The position numbers and the translations under genes are program-made. A model generated the notes under the pieces. That model saw only the letters and a program-made list of their open reading frames with translations, made no database searches and was not told the origin of the DNA. This document shows, in pieces, positions 35,482 to 43,283 of a DNA stretch of 43,283 bases (position 1 is the stretch's first letter; each line of letters begins with the position of its first letter). Origin of the DNA: Bacteroidota bacterium (GTDB taxonomy: Bacteria; Bacteroidota; Bacteroidia; Chitinophagales; Chitinophagaceae); assembly GCA_003175695.1 (NCBI GenBank), contig PSRA01000122.1, positions 1-43,283 on the forward strand, read 5' to 3'.

Positions 35482-36366
35482 TTAACGAGTTGACTTTGGT
35501 TCCAATAATTTAAAAAATTGGTCGAGTTGAGGAAGTATAACAATCCGCGTGCGTCTGTTAGCCGCGCGGCCATCTTTTGTGTCATTGGAAGCCACGTTAA
35601 TATATTCACTGCGACCTGCTGCCGTAATGTGTGCAGGTGGCAAGCCGTATTTGTTTTGCAAAATCCTTACCACAGCCGTTGCACGCTTTACGCTGAGATC
35701 CCAGTTGTCAATAAGTGGAGGTCTGTTGTAAGGAACATTATCGGTATGGCCCTCAACCATGAATTCCGTATCGGGCTGGCCCTTTAAAACCAAAGCAACT
35801 TTGCCCAGGACTTCCTTGGCTCTGTCGGTTACAACGTAACTACCGCTCTTAAATAAGAGTTTGTCTGAAATGTCTATATACACTACGCCTTTATCAACTT
35901 TTATGTTGATGTCTTTGTCGTTCAGGTCACCAATAGCTCCTTTCAAATTCAGGACAAGTGCCATATTCAGCGAATCCTTACGGGCCATTTCTTTTTGAAG
36001 ATCCATGATATATGCATCTTTGGCTCCGATCGTTTCGAGTGATTTGTTAATGCTTGCAGCCTGTGCACTGGAAATGACGGACATGTCCTGCAACTGTTTT
36101 AAAGCCGTCGTATTATTTTCTTTCAGGAATGCGATTTGTTTATTCAAGTCGTCCACCTGTTTTTGAAGATCGCTTCTTTGTTGCGTGACACTGGCAGATG
36201 TATCATTACAAATCTTCAGGTCGCGTTGTAAGGCGGAATACTCCTTCATCAGCGAATCAAACCTGGCCTGCGCCATGGATTCCATTGTTTTGAATTTCTT
36301 GTTGCTTACACATGAAAAAAGTAAGAAAGCGGATACAGAAGCGGCAAGAAGAGCTTGAGGTTTCAT
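35482..36366 (-). CDS. OmpA-family lipoprotein
   Basis: This encodes 294 residues from ATG 36366. A lipoprotein signal ends FSC (Cys19). A long coiled-coil follows (about 25-150, leucine- and glutamine-rich, RSDLQKQVDDLNKQI). The C-terminal OmpA domain binds peptidoglycan: VDKGVVYIDISDKLLFKSG, EGHTDNVP, SVKRATAVV, GRSEY and NRRTRIVI are its usual blocks. It anchors the outer membrane to the wall. Upstream is the divergent GtrA gene. Confidence 0.9.
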   Translation of the reverse strand: MKPQALLAASVSAFLLFSCVSNKKFKTMESMAQARFDSLMKEYSALQRDLKICNDTSASVTQQRSDLQKQVDDLNKQIAFLKENNTTALKQLQDMSVISSAQAASINKSLETIGAKDAYIMDLQKEMARKDSLNMALVLNLKGAIGDLNDKDINIKVDKGVVYIDISDKLLFKSGSYVVTDRAKEVLGKVALVLKGQPDTEFMVEGHTDNVPYNRPPLIDNWDLSVKRATAVVRILQNKYGLPPAHITAAGRSEYINVASNDTKDGRAANRRTRIVILPQLDQFFKLLEPKSTR

Positions 36367-36576
36367 AACAATTGTATTTATGGATGATTGATTTTTTGGA
36401 ATATACACAATTAATTGAAATTTTTTCAGGACTTGCAGAATTCACGGTAAAACGCAGATTCGATAGAAAAATTACTATCGCAAGAACGCAAAAGAAGCGA
36501 ACAGTGAGCAATAACCGAAAATATTTTTCAAAATTTAAGTTAATGTTGAATTAATATTCTGTTGGTAGATTTACGT

Positions 36577-36951
36577 ATGCGAACCTTCTTGAAAGTGCAA
36601 GCTGCTTCAATAATTGGTTCTGCAGCCGACTACCTGATTACGATCCTGCTGCTGAAGATTTTTCATTTCTGGTACCTGGCCGCTAATTTCACTGGAAATG
36701 TTACAGGAGGCGCAGTACAATTTATACTTTCGAGGGGCTGGGCATTTCAAGGCGGACGAGGAGGAATTAAAATTCAAATCATAAAATACATCTTGTTTTT
36801 TGTTGGCAATATTCTACTGTCTGCATGTGGCGTATTCCTGCTCACTCACTTTGCAGGACTGGATCCTATCATTTCCAAAACAATTACTTCTATTCTGCTA
36901 GGCCTCACTTATAATTACTTCGTTCAAAAGAAATTTGTTTTTGGAAGGTAA
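36577..36951 (+). CDS. GtrA family membrane protein
   Basis: This encodes 124 residues from ATG 36577 (a TTG five codons earlier is less likely). Four predicted helices and the pattern FLKVQAASIIGSAADYLIT, GNVTGGAVQFILSR.WAF and GLTYNYFVQKKFVF match GtrA/DPMS-like proteins, which move lipid-linked sugars or assist cell-surface polysaccharide synthesis. The partner glycosyltransferase is not in the window. Confidence 0.87.
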   Translation: MRTFLKVQAASIIGSAADYLITILLLKIFHFWYLAANFTGNVTGGAVQFILSRGWAFQGGRGGIKIQIIKYILFFVGNILLSACGVFLLTHFAGLDPIISKTITSILLGLTYNYFVQKKFVFGR

Positions 36952-36992
36952 TTGATTACTGCCAGTGAATTTTTATCTTTGAACTGAAATTG

Positions 36993-37343
36993 ATGTGTTT
37001 GAAGTGCAAGGCATCCATATTGTTGGTAGTATTATTTGCCTGGTTATTTGAAAGCATTGCTTTACCTAAGAACTTTTTGGAATCAAGAGTTCATAAGCAT
37101 TATTGTTGTTCGAGTAAAAATGGCAAAAAGCATGATAATCGCCTGCCTGAGCGTTGCCCGGTTAACTGCGACGATCCGCTTTCTGATTGTAACAATTGCC
37201 CTTTATGTTATTCCGGAGTGATATTTGCAATGGCACACATTGTTGATTTTCCTGTGCGATCGAAGAAAGAATATCCTTTTGTTCAAGTGGATTATGTTGT
37301 AGGATATTATTCAAAAGCCTGGAAGCCACCTAATCAGGCTTAA
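36993..37343 (+). CDS. Cys-rich small secreted protein
   Basis: This encodes 116 residues from ATG 36993. A membrane or signal segment (about 8-24) is followed by a cluster of seven Cys between residues 38 and 72 (HYCC, ERCPVNC, DCNNCPLC), a spacing suggesting a bound metal or several disulfides. The remainder is hydrophilic. No family is recognised. It begins 41 bases after GtrA and 44 bases before the next small Cys-rich gene, so the two may be co-transcribed. Confidence 0.6.
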   Translation: MCLKCKASILLVVLFAWLFESIALPKNFLESRVHKHYCCSSKNGKKHDNRLPERCPVNCDDPLSDCNNCPLCYSGVIFAMAHIVDFPVRSKKEYPFVQVDYVVGYYSKAWKPPNQA

Positions 37344-37387
37344 TATTCCCACATACATTTAATTATTAAACATTAATCAATTAAAAT

Positions 37388-37543
37388 ATGAAGAAAATAT
37401 TTTTATTGGCTGTGACAGGTATCCTGTTATCGGGATCTGTAGCATTGGCCAAGGGCAAGCAGCAAGGCTGCAAGAAATGCCCATCACAACACTGCACTAA
37501 ACCATGTCCGGCCTGTCCGACTGGTAGTTGCAAGAAGAGTTAA
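37388..37543 (+). CDS. Cys-rich small exported peptide (51 residues)
   Basis: This encodes 51 residues, too short for many gene callers. The signal peptide (MKKIFLLAVTGILLSGSVALA) is predicted to be cut near ALA-KG. The mature part has six Cys at 28, 31, 36, 40, 43, 48 with basic residues between, so metal binding or disulfide-rich structure is plausible. The start is supported by its signal peptide and by the terminator 22 bases after its stop. I recognise no family. Confidence 0.68.
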   Translation: MKKIFLLAVTGILLSGSVALAKGKQQGCKKCPSQHCTKPCPACPTGSCKKS

Positions 37544-37565
37544 TTCTTTAGATTGAATTCTTCAA

Positions 37566-37597
37566 GGCTGTCTCCAATTTTGGAGGCAGCCTTTTTT
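37566..37597 (+). terminator. Intrinsic terminator after Cys-rich genes
   Basis: Stem GGCTGTCTCC (37566-37575) pairs with GGAGGCAGCC (37582-37591) with one G-U pair, loop of six, then six T (37592-37597). It also lies just past the stop of the convergent sigma-factor gene (37608), for which the reverse orientation lacks a clear T-run. Confidence 0.85.
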
Positions 37598-37607
37598 GTA
37601 AAGTATT

Positions 37608-38873
37608 CTAATTACAATGAAGTATTTTTTCCTGTAGCAATTTTTTTTCTGCTCTCGACTTGGTTTGAGTTAATGCAATAGAGAAGAATTCTTTTGCGAA
37701 ATTTTTATTTCCGGATTTGAAGTACATTTCGGCAAGAGACACATTATAATGGCAATTGTCTTTTAGCTCACTAATTTTCCGCAATTCCCGGATTGCAACA
37801 TCATATCCATCCGTTTCTCCAAGGACGAGGCAACGATTCAAAGCAACCACAGGATTAAAATTAATGGAGAGCAGAAGATCATATAAGCGAAGAATTCTCT
37901 TCCAATCTGTCGCCTCATACGTGCCGGCATTAGCATGAACAGAAGCAATTGCGGCTTCAATATGAAATTCGTGCATGGTGTCTCCACTAGCCGAAAACTC
38001 CAAGTATTCATTTCCTTTTTGGATCAGGTAATGGTTCCAACGATTTCGATCCTGTTCCTTTAAAAGCACAATTGAGCCATTCTCATCGATCCTGGCATCG
38101 AAGCGGGAAGCCTGGTAACACATCAGGCTTAGCAAGGCAAAACTTTGCGGCTGGTTAGTTCTGCGATTTTCAGTTAGTAAAAGCGTCAACCGCATCGCTT
38201 CTTCACAAAGATCTTCCCTGATTAATTTTTCGGGATGTGAGGAATGATAGCCTTCATTAAAGAGCAGGTAAAGTGTTTTCAAAACTGTATCGATTCTCTT
38301 TGGCATAGCCCGGCTACCGGGATAATCAAGAGGAATTTTTTCCTTCCTTAATTTTTCCCTTGTACGATACAGTCTTTTTTGAATCGTTTCTTCATTGCTG
38401 AGAAAAGCATCGGCAATCTCATGGACGCTGAGACCGCAAAGTGTATTCAGGATAAGAGTAATTTGGGCCTCTGTAGAGAATTTGGGATGACAGCATGCGA
38501 ACATCATGCGAAGCTGACTATCCTTGATCTCATCCTCTTTGAACATTTCGTTGACTGTCGGAACGAGTGTGTATTCGGATTTTAGAAGAAAGGAAATTTC
38601 GTTTTCAATTTTGTGCTTAACCTGTTGCCTCCGAATGATGTCAATGACCTTGTTTTTGGCAGTCACATATAGCCAGGCGCGGGGATTCTCGGGAATTTTT
38701 CCGAATCGCCAGGACTCCAAAGCTCTCAAAATGGTGTCCTGAACAATATCTTCTGCTTGTTCGATATTGGGAAAGCCAAACAGGCGGGTTAATACAGCAA
38801 CCATCTTTCCCGCTTCATGACGGAAAAGATGGTCAATGGTTTGGTTAATGTCGGTATGTGCGGTATTTGACAT
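37608..38873 (-). CDS. ECF42-type RNA polymerase sigma factor (DUF6596)
   Basis: This encodes 421 residues. The N-terminal part has sigma-70 region 2 (HLFRHEAGKMVAVLTRLFGF...DIVQDTILRALESW) and region 4 with the HTH (LSVHEIADAFLSNEETIQKRLYRTREKLR). It is followed by the long C-terminal extension with the LFNEGYHSS motif and TPR-like helices characteristic of ECF42. These are typically located beside DGPF/YCII genes, which are found here directly upstream. It redirects RNA polymerase to selected promoters; no anti-sigma factor is adjacent, so control probably resides in the C-terminal extension. It starts 26 bases after the second DGPF gene. Confidence 0.9.
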   Translation of the reverse strand: MSNTAHTDINQTIDHLFRHEAGKMVAVLTRLFGFPNIEQAEDIVQDTILRALESWRFGKIPENPRAWLYVTAKNKVIDIIRRQQVKHKIENEISFLLKSEYTLVPTVNEMFKEDEIKDSQLRMMFACCHPKFSTEAQITLILNTLCGLSVHEIADAFLSNEETIQKRLYRTREKLRKEKIPLDYPGSRAMPKRIDTVLKTLYLLFNEGYHSSHPEKLIREDLCEEAMRLTLLLTENRRTNQPQSFALLSLMCYQASRFDARIDENGSIVLLKEQDRNRWNHYLIQKGNEYLEFSASGDTMHEFHIEAAIASVHANAGTYEATDWKRILRLYDLLLSINFNPVVALNRCLVLGETDGYDVAIRELRKISELKDNCHYNVSLAEMYFKSGNKNFAKEFFSIALTQTKSRAEKKLLQEKILHCN

Positions 38874-38899
38874 GAAAGCCTTTCATCAATTCATGCAAT

Positions 38900-39241
38900 T
38901 TACATCTTCTGAATCGGCCTGACTTCTACCTTACCATCATTATCGAATATCGGGCAGTCCTTCGATATTTCTACTGCATCATTGATGTCCTTAGCGTTAA
39001 CAATAATGTAACCGCCGACCATTTCTTTGGCTTCGACAAACGGACCATCCGTAACAGCTTTCTTTTTTCCGTTTACTTGTTTGCCAACAGGCTGCAATGG
39101 ATCGCCGGCAACATAAGTGCCTTTTTTATTCATGGCGTCAATCCAATTAAACCATTTTTGCATTTCGGCTTGCGCGGCTTCAGAATTGCGATCCATTTCT
39201 CTTGGACCGGGTCCGCGAAATAAGAAGATGAACTTTTCCAT
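38900..39241 (-). CDS. DGPF/YCII domain protein, ECF42-linked, copy 2
   Basis: This encodes 113 residues. The start MEKFIFLFRGPG and the motif VTDGPFVEAKEMVGGYIIV identify the DGPF (PF03795) protein that accompanies ECF42. It is the middle gene of the sigma unit, 26 bases ahead of the sigma gene. It has its own copy of TGTCCG-N17-CGTCAT, the last T of CGTCAT lying 38 bases before the start codon (39280-39308), so it is likely transcribed by the adjacent sigma factor. Confidence 0.9.
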   Translation of the reverse strand: MEKFIFLFRGPGPREMDRNSEAAQAEMQKWFNWIDAMNKKGTYVAGDPLQPVGKQVNGKKKAVTDGPFVEAKEMVGGYIIVNAKDINDAVEISKDCPIFDNDGKVEVRPIQKM

Positions 39242-39279
39242 TTTTTAAATTTTTAATGATTACGAATGTTTTGCTTCGA

Positions 39280-39308
39280 ATGACGTTTCCAAGGGCAGAA
39301 TCCGGACA
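39280..39308 (-). promoter_or_regulatory. Candidate ECF42 promoter, TGTCCG-N17-CGTCAT, copy 2
   Basis: Minus-strand TGTCCG (39303-39308 as CGGACA) and CGTCAT (39280-39285 as ATGACG) separated by 17 bases. The same 12 specified bases and spacing recur upstream of the other DGPF gene. The -10 CGTC resembles ECF sigma promoters and the -35 resembles the TGTC core reported for ECF42. Confidence 0.6.
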
Positions 39309-39354
39309 TTTGAATTTAAAAGAACTGTATATCCAATATATATGGAGAATCTGG

Positions 39355-39696
39355 TTACCTGGTAATTTCCCGCAGGGGACGGATCTCTAGTTTTCCGTCC
39401 ATTTCGAATATGGGGCAATTTTTTGAAACTGATAGTGCTTCTTCCATATCACGGGCAAGTATGATTGTATATCCTCCAATCATTTCATTTTCTTCGATAA
39501 ACGGGCCATCCGTAACAACCTTGTTCTTACCACTCACCACCATCCCTGTCGGATGCAGCGGCTCGCTTCTTACCAATATATTCCTCGACCTCAATGTTTC
39601 CATCCATTCCAGCCACTTGTTCATGTGATGCTGCATGAGTTCAGGTGAAAGGGCTCTGATATTTCCTCCCCTAAAAAGAAACATGAATTTTTCCAT
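39355..39696 (-). CDS. DGPF/YCII domain protein, ECF42-linked, copy 1
   Basis: This encodes 113 residues, the same length as its neighbour, with the matching MEKFMFLFRG start and VTDGPFIEENEMIGGYTII. It is divergent from copy 2 in the first half. It starts the three-gene minus-strand unit, 113 bases upstream of copy 2. The candidate sigma promoter 39733-39761 lies just ahead. Role unknown; the family is usually encoded with ECF42 sigma factors. Confidence 0.9.
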   Translation of the reverse strand: MEKFMFLFRGGNIRALSPELMQHHMNKWLEWMETLRSRNILVRSEPLHPTGMVVSGKNKVVTDGPFIEENEMIGGYTIILARDMEEALSVSKNCPIFEMDGKLEIRPLREITR

Positions 39697-39732
39697 TGCA
39701 GAGATTTTTTTAATCAGTGGAGTTACAGGGTT

Positions 39733-39761
39733 ATGACGAGTGGTTCAATCCAAATCGGACA
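39733..39761 (-). promoter_or_regulatory. Candidate ECF42 promoter, TGTCCG-N17-CGTCAT, copy 1
   Basis: Minus-strand TGTCCG (39756-39761 as CGGACA) and CGTCAT (39733-39738 as ATGACG) with 17 bases between, the last T 36 bases before the start codon at 39696. It is identical in both boxes and in spacing to the element before copy 2. Confidence 0.6.
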
Positions 39762-39843
39762 ATGTTCACAAAAATTTATTTGTGGCCCCATCCTCTATAA
39801 TAAACAAAGTTTTGTGTACACACCTGCGGGATCAAAAAACTGA

Positions 39844-42369
39844 TTATTCATTGAGCAAATCCTCGAGGCCCGAGATCATATAATGGTGCTCATAAAGGTA
39901 TTGAATCAATGACCCCAATTTATTATAAAATTTATCCTTACGCCTTGGATCAGCACCAGCATGTATTAAGATGATAAATCCATTCAATCCATCCTGTTTT
40001 TGTTGATCTGCCACCAAAATACTTTGCCAAATGGAACTACTGCTCAAATATTCTTTCATGGCAGGATAAGTATAGTCCGCATTGGTTCTGATGCCTGGTG
40101 TAAAACATATCAATTTCATGCCCATTTTTTCTGACCAATTCGCGATACTATCATTCCACCATTCGTAGGGTGGGAGAAAAAATGTTGCCTTTTCCAGATC
40201 AATCCCCGCCAATTTCATTTTCAGTAGATTTTCTTTCAAATCTTTTTGAAACAAAGAACGCGTTACAAGCAACTGATCCCTGTTCTTCCAATCGCAGTAA
40301 AGCAAATGTTTGTTTGAGTGTGGACCGAGGAAATGTCCCTCTGATTTTAATTTTTGGATGGCGGAGGAAAATGCAGGATTGGAGTAAAAATTTCCTGTAA
40401 AAAAGAAGGAAGCTTTTGCGTTGAACCGATGAAGTGCATCTATGATGGTATCCAATCCTTCTCCAAACTCATCTCCGGTAAAAACAATAGATACTTTCTT
40501 AACCAGCGAGTCGCCACGAACAAGCGCCCCATGATCATGAATCCTTCGTGCTTTCGATCCTTCCCTCTTAGCTTCGCCTTCCCTTGAAGCAAGCAGGTAA
40601 ATCAATGAAGCAGTTCCATCCATGGTGGGTTCATTGGTACTGTAATCGCCGTAGTCATCATGGTATACGGCTAAATCACTTTGAAATGGCGCATAGGCAT
40701 CTGGTTTATGCAGTTCTACGCCCAGCAAATGGCTATAAATGCTGGTGTAGACCGGGCCGTCCACCATACCGCCATCTACCGGATAATTTTTAAGATGGGA
40801 AAAAGAAGAATGCGGATCTTCGGGGGTGTCACCCCAGGATGGCAATCCATAAACCATACTGGTTCCCCAGGGATTGCAGCCAAAAAGCCAATCTACACAA
40901 GCTTGTTCCAAGGGCAGGTACCGGGTGTCATGTGATAGTTGTCGATACCAATAGCACTGAATAGCAAATGAAACGGTCAGGTTATTGCTGCACCAAATAA
41001 AAGGTATGCCCCGATAGAACGCGTTCCGGCTTGCTTTTTTCCAAACTCTTTCTATGCCTTCCCGGTAGTATCCAATGAGCTTTTCTTTTTGTTCTCCTGA
41101 CAAAAGTTTGGCCAACTCATAATGTCCGAGATTGATGAATGGATACCATTGGTAATGCCTGGCAGTGTCCTGGCCGAACCAGGGCGTTACAGGTTCTTCA
41201 TCGGCCCATCCGTTAGCCTGAGTCATTAATTGAGAACGATCTTGAAAATTCTTGGCATCTTTATTTTTTGCTGATAACACTTCGGCAGCAGCCAATTCCA
41301 TGTCATCTGTCCAGTTATCTTCTTCATAAAAATACGGCGCTCCGCCCGGTGCAGTTTGGCAAACGCCCGGTTTTCGAATGCCTAACAAGAATGCCTGTTC
41401 TGATTTTTCAAAAATCTTTTTCGCATATTCGGCATCGATAGAATTGAAGAGATTAGCACCTAGCGCAAATGCACTCGAAAATTTACCTGCAGTTGATGCC
41501 ACGCCTGTCGACCTGTTTTTGTATTTTAATAAACCCTGCGGTTCACCGGTGCAGAAATAAACGGGTCGTTCCAATCCTTTTCCATAAAAGTTTGTGTCTT
41601 CTTTTGGAATGCGCATTCCCTTGTGATCTCTGTCGTCCGCTAGTTGGTTGAACATCCAGTCATCCTTTGGAAACATTTTAAGAAGCCAATCAAGGCCCCA
41701 CTTTGCTTCATCCAACACATCCGCTATCCCGTTTTTGCCCTCAAGTCCATTGGCTAGTTTGTCGTCCCCAAATATTTCCGGGAAATCACGATAAGCTGCC
41801 AGCAGGTGATAGGTTGCATTGGCGGACGTAGCAGAATATTGAAGATAGTCTGTCGCGTCGTGCCAGCCACCGGAGACGTCAATATGCGTACCATCGGGCA
41901 CAGGCGCATATACGGTAAAACCATCATGAGTATGACAGGAATCCTTCAAAAAAGGATTGAACCCACTACGCTGCTGGCGCATGTACCGCAGGCAGAAATC
42001 GGCTGTATGATCATAAACGGTATCACTGATAGCAAAGACCGCAGAACGGGTTTTACTGGTTTGAATGTAATAGTGTCCTGGTTTGCCAAAGGAGGAAAAA
42101 TCGAGGCGATAGGTTTGCCTGAATGGGCCGTAAGATCCAAATGCCTTACCCGAAGGGAATGAATAATTCTGCTTTTCATTTTCCGCATTCACCAGTAGGA
42201 AACTGTCGATGTGATTTTCGAGCTTAGTTCCCCAGACAGCTGTTTTGTTACCTTTCAAAGTATAGCCAAGTTGATTGACTCTTATCCAGGTTTGGATAGT
42301 CGGGCTTTGCGCCATTGATTGAGAAGAAAAGGCAAATGCAAGTATGGTGAGTACTCTTTGTACGGTCAT
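39844..42369 (-). CDS. GH9 glycoside hydrolase fused to CE4 polysaccharide deacetylase
   Basis: This encodes 841 residues with a signal peptide (ends SQSMAQ). An Ig-like CelD_N domain (about 25-105, IRVNQLGYTLKGNKTAVW) precedes the GH9 catalytic domain, with GGWHDATDY (D171, D174) and the acid E580 in STNEPTMDG. A NodB-type deacetylase domain follows after about 625: D633 (TGDE), H684 and H688 (GPHSNKH), and the LPPYEWW and LIHAG blocks. The protein may cleave and deacetylate one polymer such as an acetylated glucan or chitosan-like chain. It is the second gene of a two-gene unit, 50 bases after the GH5-like enzyme. Confidence 0.85.
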   Translation of the reverse strand: MTVQRVLTILAFAFSSQSMAQSPTIQTWIRVNQLGYTLKGNKTAVWGTKLENHIDSFLLVNAENEKQNYSFPSGKAFGSYGPFRQTYRLDFSSFGKPGHYYIQTSKTRSAVFAISDTVYDHTADFCLRYMRQQRSGFNPFLKDSCHTHDGFTVYAPVPDGTHIDVSGGWHDATDYLQYSATSANATYHLLAAYRDFPEIFGDDKLANGLEGKNGIADVLDEAKWGLDWLLKMFPKDDWMFNQLADDRDHKGMRIPKEDTNFYGKGLERPVYFCTGEPQGLLKYKNRSTGVASTAGKFSSAFALGANLFNSIDAEYAKKIFEKSEQAFLLGIRKPGVCQTAPGGAPYFYEEDNWTDDMELAAAEVLSAKNKDAKNFQDRSQLMTQANGWADEEPVTPWFGQDTARHYQWYPFINLGHYELAKLLSGEQKEKLIGYYREGIERVWKKASRNAFYRGIPFIWCSNNLTVSFAIQCYWYRQLSHDTRYLPLEQACVDWLFGCNPWGTSMVYGLPSWGDTPEDPHSSFSHLKNYPVDGGMVDGPVYTSIYSHLLGVELHKPDAYAPFQSDLAVYHDDYGDYSTNEPTMDGTASLIYLLASREGEAKREGSKARRIHDHGALVRGDSLVKKVSIVFTGDEFGEGLDTIIDALHRFNAKASFFFTGNFYSNPAFSSAIQKLKSEGHFLGPHSNKHLLYCDWKNRDQLLVTRSLFQKDLKENLLKMKLAGIDLEKATFFLPPYEWWNDSIANWSEKMGMKLICFTPGIRTNADYTYPAMKEYLSSSSIWQSILVADQQKQDGLNGFIILIHAGADPRRKDKFYNKLGSLIQYLYEHHYMISGLEDLLNE

Positions 42370-42419
42370 AATTTACCTTGGGCCGTTTTTTTCGGATGAA
42401 GAAGCCCGCACACGATTTT

Positions 42420-43283
42420 TTATTTCTTTCCTGTCAGTGATTTTATCAGGACTATTTCTTTTTCGTCGAATGGCGCTCCGTTTGGCCGGAAAATATCGTG
42501 AAACCAGGTTTTCGGTTCCTCTCCACTGGGAATCGGGGTATCCCATGCGTACATAGTATTGGTCTTGCCTGCAACGAGGCCCCAATTGATAGCTGCAATA
42601 TTTTGATTTTTCAGGATGGGCATGATGTTGTCGAATCTGCTACCACGCAATCTTGCCATATATTCTGTGCAAATCAAAGGACGGCCATATTTTTCCAGAG
42701 TATCGATGCAATGTTGATGTCCTTTTTCATTTTCATAGTTGTGATAAGTAATTACATCAGATTGCGATAGTTGGAATGCATTCAGATCATGAAGGTCCTG
42801 ACTCCAAACGCCGGCACTTAAGGGTTGTTCCGGATTAATTTGACGTCCCCATTGAAAAATTTTTTCCAGCAGTGGCAAACTCTTGTTGCCATATCCTGAA
42901 TTGCCAGGTTCATTATACAGATCCCAAAGCAGGATTCTTTTGTCGTGTCTGAATTCTCCCATGATGTCCTTCACATACACTTCAAGCGTTTTGACAATGG
43001 CAGGAGAATCTGTAAGCAATTTTCCCGGATCACGAATCCAACCTGAGTTATGAATTCCAATCTTGGGTGCAGGTTGCTTTCCTGTTTTGTAAGTATCATT
43101 CCAACAATCATCAAAAAATACAAACAGAGTGACAACATGATGTTTATTGGCAATATCAAGGTACTGATGCATGCGCTTCTTGAATCCGTCCGGATCTATT
43201 TGCCAGGCCGCGTGATGCAAAAAAACACGCATACAGTTGAGTCCGATTGATTGCGCATATCCTAATTCTCTGTCAATGGTAGT
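42420..43283 (-). CDS. GH5-like glycoside hydrolase, 5' end beyond window
   Basis: The coding frame continues to the right edge, so the start is outside the window; the edge gives 17 further codons (TIDRELGYAQSIGLNC) ahead of the first visible Met at 43232. The catalytic acid/base is in LYNEPGNSG (E codon 42909-42911) and the nucleophile in CTEYMARL (E codon 42663-42665), the pattern of GH5-type cellulase/mannanase-like enzymes. It is followed by the GH9-CE4 gene, suggesting joint polysaccharide degradation. Confidence 0.87.
   Translation of the reverse strand, partial: TTIDRELGYAQSIGLNCMRVFLHHAAWQIDPDGFKKRMHQYLDIANKHHVVTLFVFFDDCWNDTYKTGKQPAPKIGIHNSGWIRDPGKLLTDSPAIVKTLEVYVKDIMGEFRHDKRILLWDLYNEPGNSGYGNKSLPLLEKIFQWGRQINPEQPLSAGVWSQDLHDLNAFQLSQSDVITYHNYENEKGHQHCIDTLEKYGRPLICTEYMARLRGSRFDNIMPILKNQNIAAINWGLVAGKTNTMYAWDTPIPSGEEPKTWFHDIFRPNGAPFDEKEIVLIKSLTGKK

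Noticed and set aside
41806-42162. 118-residue plus-strand open frame inside the GH9-CE4 gene
   Set aside because: It is antisense to a well-supported enzyme and has no domain or signal.
1-43283. CRISPR arrays, insertion sequences, prophage or integrase
   Set aside because: No regularly spaced repeats of CRISPR size, transposase or integrase motifs, or terminal inverted repeats with target duplications were seen on reading; the tRNA at the left edge shows no adjacent integrase.

Overview
The window is a chromosomal segment of a Bacteroidota bacterium, most likely Chitinophagaceae or a close relative. The evidence is family content and signals: an 856-residue DUF5686 carboxypeptidase-regulatory outer-membrane protein, a DUF5117/DUF4953-type metzincin, two stand-alone 800-residue FtsX/MacB permeases, a DUF3667 protein, a TonB-dependent receptor with a carboxypeptidase-like N-terminus, many short lipoproteins, weak or absent Shine-Dalgarno sequences, and several TAnnTTTG-like promoter elements. 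No phage, transposase, integrase or CRISPR array was seen. The assignment is by family recognition only, without a database search.

Layout. 1-75: 3' part of tRNA-Leu(UAA). 135-7740: a lipoprotein, an FtsX-type permease, two tandem paralogous small secreted proteins closed by a terminator, then a lipoprotein plus secreted zinc metalloprotease pair. 7923-10971: DUF5686 protein and a lipid-anchored cytochrome c. 11357-19735: five tightly spaced co-directional genes (TonB receptor, beta-helix lipoprotein, YncE-like propeller, purple-acid-phosphatase-like enzyme, imelysin-like/di-heme peroxidase fusion). This looks like one operon and is a leading candidate for an undescribed nutrient-uptake or redox system. 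19834-24023: small enzymes and accessory genes (membrane protein, YCII-like, SnoaL-like, GH5 glycosidase, short secreted protein, lipocalin-like lipoprotein, DinB). 24395-29668: second FtsX-type permease, DUF3667, TIM-barrel isomerase/epimerase, L,D-transpeptidase-like protein. 29642-37543: amino-acid permease, acyltransferase, a zinc-ribbon protein with a possible DUF559-like nuclease core, SnoaL, DinB, metallophosphoesterase, OmpA lipoprotein, GtrA, and two Cys-rich secreted proteins ending at a clear terminator. 37608-39696 (minus): an ECF42-type sigma factor with two DGPF/YCII genes. 39844-43283 (minus): a glycan-degrading pair, a GH5-like enzyme cut by the window edge and a GH9-CE4 fusion.

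Two observations stand out. First, both DGPF genes are preceded by the same bipartite element, TGTCCG-N17-CGTCAT, at nearly the same distance from the start codon (36 and 38 nt). This is a strong candidate for the promoter recognised by the adjacent ECF42 sigma factor. Second, the imelysin-like/peroxidase fusion at the end of the TonB operon puts in one polypeptide two functions that are separate in EfeO/EfeB iron uptake.
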